Of a DNA stretch of 64,000 bases, positions 16,496-25,016 are shown in pieces. The notes beneath the pieces were generated by a model. The model did not search any database, was not told the origin of the DNA, and was given only the letters and a program-made list of their open reading frames with translations. Position 1 is the first letter of the stretch. Each line of letters begins with the position of its first letter. This DNA comes from Gammaproteobacteria bacterium (lineage in GTDB: Bacteria; Pseudomonadota; Gammaproteobacteria; Steroidobacterales; Steroidobacteraceae), in assembly GCA_017577615.1 (NCBI GenBank), contig PKRE01000003.1, positions 1 to 64,000 on the forward strand, read 5' to 3'. The translations under genes and the position numbers were made by a program.

Positions 16496-17888
16496 GCGCG
16501 CCACCTCGAGCTTCGCCTGGCGTCATCAGCTCCTCCACTTCATCGACGCAACGTCGGTAGTGACGCATGCCAAGCGCAACCAAGACGAGTGCGATGCCTC
16601 CCGCCGTCACGGCTTCAATCGTCATCGCGTACCGAAGCTTTCCTGGATCACCGAGAAGGTCCGTGAGCAAGCCGACCGGCGGTGGTCCGATGAGCTGTCC
16701 GAACACACCAATGAACAAGTAGTAGATCGACGTTGCCTGCGACTTGATCTGACCCGGTGCGATCAAAGTGAGCGTTGCAGGACCTGCAGCGGCCGCCATC
16801 GCTTGTCCCGTGAATGCAAAGAACTGCATGAACACGGCCAGCTCAGGCGTCGGCATCAGCGGATAGAGCGCAAAGCCTGGCATCGCGATCGCAATGCCGG
16901 TCCACAATGCACGCAAGGTCGCGTCCTTGCGTCGCGCAGCGATCCAGCGATTGGTGAGCCAGATACCCAGCACAGTCCCGAGCGGACCGCCGATGAAGAA
17001 CAGAATGCCGGTCGTCACGCCGACCTCGCTGATCTCCCAGCCCCACGTGCGCCCGAACAGCGCTACGTTCCAGAACGTGAGAGAGCCCATCGTCACGACA
17101 GCGGCGGAGCCGATGAAGAGCGTGCCGAAGGCACGCCAACGCTGCAGAATGAAGCGCATCGCATCGCCGAGCGACGCTTTGCCTTGCTCGGTCGTGCTGA
17201 GCCCGCGCAAGACCTGATCCTGCCGCTGCGGCTCGCGGATGGTGAACATCAGACCGGCAAGGATGAAGCCTGGCAGACCCACGAACAGAAAGCTCATCTG
17301 CCAAGCGGCAAGATCGCCGAAGCCCGGCACATGAAGCGGCGGCAAGGTGCCGATGTACTGCACCAGCGGCCCAATGAAGAGATATGCGCTGCCCGCGCCG
17401 ATGAAGGTGCCGGCCATGAAGACACTGAGCGCCCGGGCGCGACGCGCACGCGGGAAGTAATCGCTGATCAGTGAAACGGCACAGGGATTGACGGCCGCCT
17501 CGCCGAGACCAACGCCCATGCGCGTGCCGAACAGCGGTAGAAAGCTTTTCGCGAATCCGGCGAGTACCGTCATCGAGCACCACAGCGTAATGCCGATTGA
17601 CAAGATCGCCCTGCGACTGTAGCGATCGGCGAGCCAGCCGATCGGGACACCGACGAACACATAGAAGAGACCGAACGCCGGTCCCATCAACAAACCGACC
17701 TGGAAGTCGGTAAGCTGCAGATCCTCCTTGATCCACTGGATCAAGAGGCCCGGCAGAAACCGGTCGATGTACGACACCATCTGTGTCGCGAGCAGCAGGA
17801 TGACGACGTACCAGGCGTAGCGTCTGGCTTTGATCGTCGTGTCCCCCCACCCGTGCGGGTCGATCTTGGCGTGCGTCAAGGTCTTCAC
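16488..17888 (-). CDS. MFS permease
   Basis: This is a major facilitator protein of about 466 residues with 12 predicted transmembrane helices. It has the MFS loop motif GWLADRYSRRAIL between helices 2 and 3, and GVGLGEAAVNPCAVSLI, typical of the spinster-like/anion:cation symporter branch common in alpha- and gammaproteobacteria. It probably carries the compound, or a hydrolysis product, across the inner membrane. The frame extends to a GTG at 17978, but that lies within a palindrome. The GTG at 17888 has AGGGG 6 bp upstream and gives normal length. It is the first gene of the operon. Confidence 0.88.
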   Translation of the reverse strand: MKTLTHAKIDPHGWGDTTIKARRYAWYVVILLLATQMVSYIDRFLPGLLIQWIKEDLQLTDFQVGLLMGPAFGLFYVFVGVPIGWLADRYSRRAILSIGITLWCSMTVLAGFAKSFLPLFGTRMGVGLGEAAVNPCAVSLISDYFPRARRARALSVFMAGTFIGAGSAYLFIGPLVQYIGTLPPLHVPGFGDLAAWQMSFLFVGLPGFILAGLMFTIREPQRQDQVLRGLSTTEQGKASLGDAMRFILQRWRAFGTLFIGSAAVVTMGSLTFWNVALFGRTWGWEISEVGVTTGILFFIGGPLGTVLGIWLTNRWIAARRKDATLRALWTGIAIAMPGFALYPLMPTPELAVFMQFFAFTGQAMAAAAGPATLTLIAPGQIKSQATSIYYLFIGVFGQLIGPPPVGLLTDLLGDPGKLRYAMTIEAVTAGGIALVLVALGMRHYRRCVDEVEELMTPGEARGGAHG

Positions 17889-17958
17889 ACTGGGCCCCTG
17901 ATTGGTGACATAAAGATGGTTTCGATTGCGCACCGAAGCAAACGATATGATTTCGCGA

Positions 17959-17983
17959 GCAATGTGATTTTTTTTCACATTGC
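17959..17983. promoter_or_regulatory. perfect palindrome, probable operator
   Basis: GCAATGTGA (17959-17967) and TCACATTGC (17975-17983) form a perfect 9-bp inverted repeat with a 7-T spacer. It lies between the divergent permease operon and LysR gene and contains the T-N11-A pattern of LysR-type sites. The half sites resemble CRP boxes, but the spacer is one base too long. Confidence 0.6.
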
Positions 17984-18091
17984 ATTCGAGGACCGATCCG
18001 TAGCAGCTACGGGCAGGTACGTAATGACGTGTTGAGCGTCCTTGGTTGATCTGACATTGGCTCGGGCCGTTGCTAGCTGCAGAATCACACT

Positions 18092-19069
18092 ATGTCCCGT
18101 CTACCTTCGATCCAGACACTGCGTGCGTTCGAAGCGGCCGCGCGCCACGAGAGCTACTCGGCGGCGGCCGCCGAGCTGGGCTTGACGCACGGAGCGATCA
18201 GTCACCGCATTCGCGAGCTCGAAGCGAACCTCGGTGTCACTCTGTTTCGTCGTGTCGGCACCAAAATGGTGCCGACACGTCCTGCAGTGACGTTGCTCGC
18301 TCAAGTGCGCGAGGCATTGAACCTGCTGCGGCGTGCGTTACCGAGCCCGGTGCGCAAGCAGACCGGCCGGTTGGTCATCAGCATTCACCCATCACTCGCA
18401 ACGCATTGGCTCGTGCGTCGCGTGGGTAGCTTTCTGCGCACCGTTCCCGGCATCTCGATGGAAATTCGCTCCACAGCGGATCTCGGTGAGTTCCTCGGGC
18501 AGGGCGTGGACCTCGCCATTCGTTACGGCGCAGGCAACTGGCCGAACACGGGTGCTGAGCGCATCTCGGGCGAAGTGCTCTTTCCCGTGTGCACTCCGGA
18601 GTATCGCGACGCGCATCGCATACGCACACCATCAGACCTGCGCCGCTGCACGTTGTTGCGACATGCGTGGCAGCCGTGGCTGCCGTGGCTCAAAGCTGCG
18701 AACCTCAAGATGGGCGAGCCGACGACCGGTTTGATGCTGTCGGACACTGGGATTCTGATCGAAGCTGCCGCCGCAGGAGAAGGCGTTGCGCTCGTGCGCA
18801 GCCTGTTCGTGCTCGACGATCTGAAAAGCGGTCGGCTCGTGCGCTTGTTCGATATCGCGGTCGAAGACTCTTACGCCTATTACGCGACCTGGCACCTTGG
18901 CACGCCACGCAGTCCTCTTGCCGAAGAGTTCCTTTCGTGGCTGCGCTCCGAGCTCGTCACCGCCCCTATCGTCAACTCAACCGCTCATCCGGAAGCACAT
19001 GCAGGACCGGCGCCGCGTCGACGCAAGTCGTCGTCACGACGCACTTCCGGTGCTGGCTCGCGGCGCTGA
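18092..19069 (+). CDS. LysR-family transcriptional regulator (GcvA-type)
   Basis: This is a 325-residue regulator. The N-terminal winged helix-turn-helix spans residues about 3-62, with FEAAARHESYSAAAAELGLTHGAISH and LEANLGVTLFRR, the GcvA-like variant. The C-terminal periplasmic-binding-like effector domain includes VDLAIRYGAGNWP and the late AAAGEGVALVRSLFVLDDL. The last 30 residues are a basic Ser/Arg-rich tail. It is divergent from the nine-gene operon at 7971-17888, so it very probably controls that operon in response to its substrate. Confidence 0.9.
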   Translation: MSRLPSIQTLRAFEAAARHESYSAAAAELGLTHGAISHRIRELEANLGVTLFRRVGTKMVPTRPAVTLLAQVREALNLLRRALPSPVRKQTGRLVISIHPSLATHWLVRRVGSFLRTVPGISMEIRSTADLGEFLGQGVDLAIRYGAGNWPNTGAERISGEVLFPVCTPEYRDAHRIRTPSDLRRCTLLRHAWQPWLPWLKAANLKMGEPTTGLMLSDTGILIEAAAAGEGVALVRSLFVLDDLKSGRLVRLFDIAVEDSYAYYATWHLGTPRSPLAEEFLSWLRSELVTAPIVNSTAHPEAHAGPAPRRRKSSSRRTSGAGSRR

Positions 19070-19104
19070 GCGCTACGCGCGCCATCCGCAGCCTGCGCCT
19101 ACGC

Positions 19105-21702
19105 CTACAGTCCCTTATCAACGAGCTCCTTGAGCTCGTACAGCTTCTGCAATGCTTCGCGCGGGCTCAGCGAGTCAGGATCGATCCGCTGGAGCGCGAT
19201 CACCGCGGGATGTGGCTTTTCGGGTGGAAACTCCAGGGCGAGCTCTTGCTGAGCGCGCGGCGCGTGCATCTCGCGCGAGCGTCGCTCGAGCTGCTGCAGG
19301 TAGCGTCGTGCCGCCGCAATGACCTTCGTAGGCACGCCGGCAAGCGCAGCAACCTGTAGCCCGTAGCTCTGGTTGGCAGGACCGTCCTTGACGGTGTGTA
19401 GAAAGATCAACTTGTCGCCGTGCTCGGTGGCATCGAGGTGCACGTTGGCACAGCCTTCGAGCTCTTCGGCCAAAGAGGTGAGCTCGAAATAGTGCGTGGC
19501 GAACAACGTGAAAGCGCGCAGATGTTTGGCGATATGCGTCGCGCATGCCCACGCAAGCGACAGTCCGTCGTACGTGCTCGTGCCACGGCCGATCTCGTCC
19601 ATGAGAACGAGGCTCTGCTCAGTCGCGTTGTTGAGAATATTTGCGGCTTCGGTCATCTCGAGCATGAACGTCGAGCGGCCGCCCGCCAGATCGTCCGATG
19701 CGCCGATGCGAGTGAAGACGCGATCGATCGGACCGATGCGCGCGCTCTTCGCCGGCACATAGCTACCCATGCGCGCCAGAATCACGATCAGTGCCGTCTG
19801 GCGCATAAACGTCGACTTGCCGCCCATGTTCGGACCCGTGATCACCAGCATGCGGCGCGTGTCGTCCAGCCGCAGGCTGTTCGGCACGAACGGCATATCG
19901 ATGAACCGCTCGACGACGGGATGACGGCCTTCCTCGATGATCACGACCGGCTCGTCAGTGAGCGTGGGCGGAGCATAGCGGAGAGTCACAGCCCGTTCCG
20001 CCAAGTTGCTGAGGACGTCCAAGGTCGCAATCGCGGCAGCGCTCGCTTGCAGCGCCGCGAGATGCTCGATGAGGCGGTCGAGCAACTCATCGTAGAGTTG
20101 CTTCTCGCGTGCAAGCGCACGTTCGCGCGCGCGCAGCACCTTGTCTTCGAACTCCTTGAGCTCCGGCGTGATGTAGCGCTCGGCGTTCTTGACCGTCTGG
20201 CGACGGTGATAGTCGGCCGGCACGCGGTCCGACAGGCTGCGGTTGACCTCGATGTAGTACCCCTGCACGCGGTTGTAACCCAAGCGTAAGTTGGGAATAC
20301 CGGTGCGCTCGCGCTCGCGCGCTTCCAGCGCGATCAAGTATTGGTCGCTGTGCTCGCTGATCTGTCTGAGCTCGTCGAGCTCGGCATCGTAGCCAGCCGC
20401 AATCACGCCACCGTCACGCAAGATCGGTGGCGGCGACTCGACAATCGCTCGACAGAGCAGATCATGCAGCTCGGGATAGGTGCCGATCTCGCTGGCGAGC
20501 TCGCGCAACAGCGGCGAGTCCTCGTTCGCGAGCAGGCGTTGAATTTCCGGCAAGCGTCCGAGTGCCTCGCGCAGCTGCGCCAGGTCGCGCGGTCGTGCGC
20601 TCTTGAGCGCCACGCGACCGAGCGCGCGCTCGATGTCGCCAACGTGGCGAAGCACATCGTGGATCGGCGCGTAGAGATCGTGATCGATCAGCGCTGTGAT
20701 GGCAGCCAAACGCAGCTCGATCGTGCGGCGGTCGCGCAGTGGTCGATGCAGCCAGCGCCGCAGCTCGCGCGCGCCCATCGCGGTGGCCGTCTCGTCGAGC
20801 ACTGCGGCCACCGTGCACTCCGGCCGATCGGCAAGGCTGACGTCGAGCTCGAGATTGCGGCGAGTGGCAGCATCGAGCAGCACCGCTTCACTGCGCACCT
20901 CGGTGCGCAGCCCGCGCAGATGCGGCAGCGCCGCCTTTTGCGTCTCACGCACATATTGCAACAAACAGCCAGCCGCACGAATCGCCAGCGAGAGCCCGGC
21001 ACAACCGAAGCCCGCGAGATCACGGGTTCCGAACTGTTCACACAACAGACGTGTGCAACTCTCCTCGTCGAAGTGCCACACCGGGCGCTCACGGAGAAAT
21101 GCCACGAACGGCGGCTTGACTTGCTCGGGGATCAGGATCTCCGCCGGCTTCAGGCGCTCGATCTCGCTCGTGAGCGCTTCCTCGCCCTCCGCTTCCAGCA
21201 CCGTGAAACGTCCGCTCGAAAGCTCGAGCCATGCGAGCCCGAAGCGCTTGCCTTCCATGTAGAGCGCGGCGAGCAACGTGTCACGGCGCTCTTCCAGGAA
21301 TGCATCGTCGGTGACAGTGCCTGGCGTGATGATCCGGACGACTTGCCGCTCGACAGGCCCCTTGGATTTCGCCGGATCGCCGATCTGCTCGCAGATCGCG
21401 ACCGACTCACCACGGCGCACGAGCCGAGCGATGTAGCTCTCGGCGCTGTGATACGGCACGCCGGCCATCGGAATCGGCTGGCCGGCGGACTGGCCGCGCG
21501 AAGTCAGCGTGATGTCGAGCAGACGTGCCGCGCGCTTCGCATCGTCGTAGAACAGCTCGTAGAAGTCCCCCATTCGATAGAAGAGCAGCGTATCCGGATA
21601 CTGCGCCTTCACGCGCAGATACTGCTGCATCATGGGAGTGTGCTCAGCGATCGCGGCCTCATCCACGCCGACGTTTCCGTTGTTGATGCGCTTGTGCTCC
21701 AA
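19105..21702 (-). CDS. mutS: DNA mismatch repair protein MutS
   Basis: MutS recognises base mismatches and recruits MutL. The mismatch-binding domain begins HTPMMQQYLRVKAQYPDTLLFYRMGDFYELF, with the Phe-x-Glu-type residues in FYELF. The clamp and lever regions follow, then the ATPase: Walker A GPNMGGKSTFMRQ, Walker B LVLMDEIGRGTSTYDG and signature STFMLEM. The frame extends to 21786 through a Pro/Arg-rich stretch unlike the family. A TTG at 21702 with AAGGGG 6 bp upstream gives about 865 residues, close to the family length. A GTG at 21666 is the alternative. The upstream gap contains repeats. Confidence 0.96.
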   Translation of the reverse strand: MEHKRINNGNVGVDEAAIAEHTPMMQQYLRVKAQYPDTLLFYRMGDFYELFYDDAKRAARLLDITLTSRGQSAGQPIPMAGVPYHSAESYIARLVRRGESVAICEQIGDPAKSKGPVERQVVRIITPGTVTDDAFLEERRDTLLAALYMEGKRFGLAWLELSSGRFTVLEAEGEEALTSEIERLKPAEILIPEQVKPPFVAFLRERPVWHFDEESCTRLLCEQFGTRDLAGFGCAGLSLAIRAAGCLLQYVRETQKAALPHLRGLRTEVRSEAVLLDAATRRNLELDVSLADRPECTVAAVLDETATAMGARELRRWLHRPLRDRRTIELRLAAITALIDHDLYAPIHDVLRHVGDIERALGRVALKSARPRDLAQLREALGRLPEIQRLLANEDSPLLRELASEIGTYPELHDLLCRAIVESPPPILRDGGVIAAGYDAELDELRQISEHSDQYLIALEARERERTGIPNLRLGYNRVQGYYIEVNRSLSDRVPADYHRRQTVKNAERYITPELKEFEDKVLRARERALAREKQLYDELLDRLIEHLAALQASAAAIATLDVLSNLAERAVTLRYAPPTLTDEPVVIIEEGRHPVVERFIDMPFVPNSLRLDDTRRMLVITGPNMGGKSTFMRQTALIVILARMGSYVPAKSARIGPIDRVFTRIGASDDLAGGRSTFMLEMTEAANILNNATEQSLVLMDEIGRGTSTYDGLSLAWACATHIAKHLRAFTLFATHYFELTSLAEELEGCANVHLDATEHGDKLIFLHTVKDGPANQSYGLQVAALAGVPTKVIAAARRYLQQLERRSREMHAPRAQQELALEFPPEKPHPAVIALQRIDPDSLSPREALQKLYELKELVDKGL

Positions 21703-21904
21703 GATCAGCCCCTTGGTGTCAGGTCGGCGAATTGTGCCACTTACTCGGGGCGCGGGGCGCGGGACGTCGCGCGCTGCGCGCGCCACGTTGCATTCACTGC
21801 CTACGTCTACAGCCTAAATCTACGGTGGGATGTTTTCCCAATCGCAGGCCTGCTCTGGGAGGGAATAGCGAATGGGAAACAGCGAAGAATGCCGCGCGAA
21901 TCGT

Positions 21905-22062
21905 TCGTCTTCAGCCCCAAGCCCCTCCTTCCCCCGTTCGCGGGAACCATTTGCTCCTCCTCGCTCCGCGGAAACCATTCGCTCCCTCCCCCGCTCGCGG
22001 GAACCATTCGCTCCTCCCCCGCCGCTCCCTCCCCCGCTCCGCGGGGGAGGGTTAGGGAGGGG
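21905..22062. repeat. degenerate repeat array with REP-like hairpin
   Basis: Copies of CGCGGGAACCATT followed by CGCTCC recur at roughly 30-bp intervals (about 21937, 21967 and 21996). They end in a perfect CCCTCCCCCGC/GCGGGGGAGGG hairpin at 22027-22051. The array lies between mutS and the downstream end of the lipase-like gene. Confidence 0.75.
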
Positions 22063-22064
22063 GG

Positions 22065-22718
22065 CTAGTCGCGCTTGAAACGCCCTTCCCTCAGAAAGTG
22101 CACGACTTGCTCCGCCACTTCGGCAGACAAGAGCATCGACGTATGCGACGCCGGCAGCACGATATGATCCTTCGCGCCCGGCAGTCGCGTCTCCTCCACG
22201 AGCACAGTGCCGTCGTGCTCCGCCTCGAGCTTGGCGAACAAGCGGCCGAGGCCGAAGCCGATGGATCCGGCGATGATCCCCACCTCGCGCGATCCCTTCC
22301 ACTCGCGCGGCGTGCACTCGACGCATTCCTCCTGCACGACCGGCCCGAGCATCGCTTTGCCGAACGGCAAACGCGCCAGCCCTTGCGCGGCGCGGCTCCC
22401 TTGCAGCGGCGTGCCCAGCAAGACGGCTCGCCCGGGCGGCAGATCGTCAGCCTGCTCCAAGGCGCGCAGGATCACGATGCCACCGAGACTGTGGCCGACG
22501 AAATGCATGCGCTCGGCCTCGAGCGAACGCGCGAACTGCAACAGCGATTGCGCATGATCACTCGTGCAACCGGACATTGACGGATACGAGAACGCAACGG
22601 CCCGCAGATCCCCGGTGGCATCGAGTCTGTGCTTGAGCACTCCCAGCTGGAATCCAGACATCCACAACCCATGCACCAAGATGACGGTTGCGGGCGCTAC
22701 GGATTGGTTGATCGCCAT
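22065..22718 (-). CDS. alpha/beta hydrolase, lipase-like
   Basis: This is a 217-residue single-domain alpha/beta hydrolase. It has the oxyanion word LVHGLWMSG near residue 15, the nucleophile elbow GHSLGG near residue 79, and a C-terminal His in LPASHTSML near residue 195. This is a complete Ser-Asp-His-type triad arrangement, with the acid probably in GAKDHIVLP. There is no signal peptide, so it is cytosolic. The substrate (carboxyl ester or lipid) is unknown. It is divergent from the DUF1080 gene across only about 80 bp. Confidence 0.82.
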   Translation of the reverse strand: MAINQSVAPATVILVHGLWMSGFQLGVLKHRLDATGDLRAVAFSYPSMSGCTSDHAQSLLQFARSLEAERMHFVGHSLGGIVILRALEQADDLPPGRAVLLGTPLQGSRAAQGLARLPFGKAMLGPVVQEECVECTPREWKGSREVGIIAGSIGFGLGRLFAKLEAEHDGTVLVEETRLPGAKDHIVLPASHTSMLLSAEVAEQVVHFLREGRFKRD

Positions 22719-22799
22719 GGTTGAGCCAGCTATCGTGCGCTTCGGTCACGGACGCCCGTGGACGTGCCGAAGAAAAACAACTGCAACAAGGTCAGCGAT

Positions 22800-23768
22800 A
22801 TGGCCAATAACATGCACGTACTCGAGTTCAGTCAGGAGCCCGCCGTCACTCCGTGCGTCCGGCAAGGCCATGGAACGGTCGCGCAGCTTATCTCGACGCT
22901 GGCGATTTTCGCAGTCTTGACCGCACTACCCGCCGCCTCCTCTGCAGCGGACAGCCCCGACGAAGAAGAGTGGATCCAGCTGTTCAACGGCAAAAACCTC
23001 GATGGCTGGACCCCCAAGATCACCGGTTACGAACATGGCGTCAATTATGCCGACACGTTTCGCGTCGAGAACGGTGTGCTCAAAGTCAGCTACGACAAGT
23101 ACGATTCCTTCGACGGCCGCTTCGGGCATCTCTTCTACAAGGATCCTTTCTCGCACTACCGTCTGCGCATCGAGTACCGCTTCGTCGGCTCTCAAGCAAG
23201 AGGGCACCCCGGCACTTGGGCGGTGCGCAACAGCGGCGTCATGTTCCATTCCCAGCACGGCGGATCGATGTTGCGTGATCAAGATTTCCCGATCTCCATC
23301 GAAGCGCAGTTCCTGGGAGGCTTGAGCGACGGTCAGAGTCGCAGCACGCTCAACGTGTGCACGCCGGGCACAGAGATCGTCTACGAAGGACGTCTCTATC
23401 CCGATCACTGCCTCAATTCGACGTCGAAGACCTATCACGGCGACGACTGGGTGCGCGCCGAGCTGCTCGTCCTCGGCTCGGCGCTGATTGCACATTACGT
23501 CGAGGGCGAGAAGGTGCTGGAATACGCATTGCCGCAGATGGGCGGAGGCGCGGTCAGCCACTATGCGCCGAGCCAGCTGCGTCCCGGCGAATTGCTCGAC
23601 TCGGGCTACATCGCCTTACAGTCAGAATCGCATCCGATCGAGTTCCGCAAAGTGGAGCTCTTGAACTTGGAAGGCTGCATGGATAGCCAAGCAAGTAACT
23701 ACAAGCGTTACTACGTGAAATCGAACCCGGCAGCTTGTCGATACGTCGAGACAGGAAACACGGAATAA
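22800..23768 (+). CDS. DUF1080 (3-keto-disaccharide hydrolase-type) secreted protein
   Basis: This is an approximately 322-residue protein with a hydrophobic export segment (LISTLAIFAVLTALPAA) ending near SSAAD. A DUF1080 domain follows: WIQLFNGKNLDGWTPKITG, DNGVL-type words, FVGSQARGHPGTWAVRNSG, FPISIEAQFLGG and HYVEGEKVLEYALP. DUF1080 is a concanavalin-like fold linked to hydrolysis of 3-keto-glycosides. The C terminus adds GCMDSQASNYKRYY. The frame opens at 22758; the ATG at 22800 has AAGG 8 bp upstream. It is the first gene of a three-gene module with an oxidoreductase and a sugar isomerase/epimerase. Confidence 0.84.
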   Translation: MANNMHVLEFSQEPAVTPCVRQGHGTVAQLISTLAIFAVLTALPAASSAADSPDEEEWIQLFNGKNLDGWTPKITGYEHGVNYADTFRVENGVLKVSYDKYDSFDGRFGHLFYKDPFSHYRLRIEYRFVGSQARGHPGTWAVRNSGVMFHSQHGGSMLRDQDFPISIEAQFLGGLSDGQSRSTLNVCTPGTEIVYEGRLYPDHCLNSTSKTYHGDDWVRAELLVLGSALIAHYVEGEKVLEYALPQMGGGAVSHYAPSQLRPGELLDSGYIALQSESHPIEFRKVELLNLEGCMDSQASNYKRYYVKSNPAACRYVETGNTE

Positions 23769-23851
23769 GGAATCGGGAGGCCGGGCGCGGCGCGCAATGC
23801 GCGCTCCTAACGGCAACCCAGCGGCAATAGACAAAGCGAGGTGCGAAGATC

Positions 23852-24979
23852 ATGACCAAGCCACTCAATGTCGCTGTCATCGGCACGGGCTTCATCGGCC
23901 GTGTGCACGTGCGCTCGGCACGCCTGGCAGGCGCGCAAGTCGTGGGCGTCGCAGCATCAACCCCGGAGAGATCTGCCGCCGCAGCCGCAGAGCTGAAAGT
24001 GCCGAAGGGTTATGCGAGCGGTATCGACGCGACACGCGATCCCGATGTCGATGTCATTCACATCTGCACGCCGAATGCCTATCACATGGAAGTGGCGCAG
24101 GCCGCACTCGAGGCTGGCAAGCACGTCGTCTGCGAGAAGCCGCTCGCCACCTCGCTCAGCGATGCGCGCGCGCTTGCGGACCTTGCAAGGCAGAAAGGGT
24201 TGGTTGCAACGGTACCTTTCATCAATCGCTTCCATCCCATGGTGCGTGAGGCACGCGCACGTGTGCAAAGCGACGCCACGGGCAGGATTTACTTGATCCA
24301 GGGCTCTTATCTGCAGGACTGGCTGCTCGAGCCGGGGGATACGAATTGGCGTGTCGATGCTGCAGCAGGCGGTGCTTCGCGTGCCTTTGCCGATATCGGC
24401 TCGCATCTTTGCGATCTGCTCGAGTGGATCACCGGCGAGCGCTTCGTGTCCTTGATCGCCGTGCTGGGTCGCCCGATCGAGCAGCGCGCCTCCGCGCAAG
24501 GAAGAGCTGCCTTCCAGGCAGGAGGCAACAGCCCGATCGACAAGGTCGTCGATACCGAGGACTACGCCTGCGTGCTGGCTAGAACCCAGAGTGGTGTCTT
24601 TGCTTCCCTGACGGTGAGCCAGATCTCGGCCGGTCGCAAGAATCGTTTGTGGTTCGAGATCGATGGTGCGCATCAGAGTGTGATCTTCGATTCCGAAAGC
24701 GCAGATGAGCTGTGGGTCGGACGCCGCGACGGGACGACCTTGTACATGCGTGATCCGAACCAGTACTCGCAAGAGCAGCGTCGGCTCAACATTCTGCCGC
24801 CCGGTCACACCCAAGGCTGGGGTGATGCATTCGCTGCATTCGTCGCCGACACCTATGCTGCGATCCGCGGCGAGAAGCACGAAGGCTTACCGACCTTCGA
24901 GGACGGTGCTCGCTCGATGAGCATCGTCGATGCCGTGCTGCGCTCAGCAAAATCGAACACATGGACCGACATCGAATAA
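23852..24979 (+). CDS. Gfo/Idh/MocA-family sugar oxidoreductase
   Basis: This is a 375-residue NAD(P)-dependent enzyme. The Rossmann domain begins VAVIGTGFIGRVHVRSARLAG. The family catalytic segment VCEKPLATSLSDAR lies near residue 94, and the C-terminal alpha/beta domain includes DIGSHLCDLLEWITGE with the conserved His. Family members oxidise or reduce sugar C-3 or other hydroxyls. Next to a DUF1080 protein, a role in making or consuming 3-keto sugars is likely. There is no signal peptide. It lies 83 bp after the DUF1080 gene and 37 bp before the isomerase gene. Confidence 0.88.
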   Translation: MTKPLNVAVIGTGFIGRVHVRSARLAGAQVVGVAASTPERSAAAAAELKVPKGYASGIDATRDPDVDVIHICTPNAYHMEVAQAALEAGKHVVCEKPLATSLSDARALADLARQKGLVATVPFINRFHPMVREARARVQSDATGRIYLIQGSYLQDWLLEPGDTNWRVDAAAGGASRAFADIGSHLCDLLEWITGERFVSLIAVLGRPIEQRASAQGRAAFQAGGNSPIDKVVDTEDYACVLARTQSGVFASLTVSQISAGRKNRLWFEIDGAHQSVIFDSESADELWVGRRDGTTLYMRDPNQYSQEQRRLNILPPGHTQGWGDAFAAFVADTYAAIRGEKHEGLPTFEDGARSMSIVDAVLRSAKSNTWTDIE

Positions 24980-25016
24980 ACAGCGAGAGCTCGCGACAAG
25001 CTTCAGGGGGATCGAC

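Noticed and set aside
17963..17979. CRP-binding site TGTGA...TCACA
   Set aside because: The spacer is 7 bp rather than 6, and the longer perfect palindrome fits a LysR-type operator better. CRP binding was not claimed.
20341..22068. 575-residue plus-strand frame opposite mutS
   Set aside because: Antisense to mutS and extends through a repeat array; no recognisable domain.
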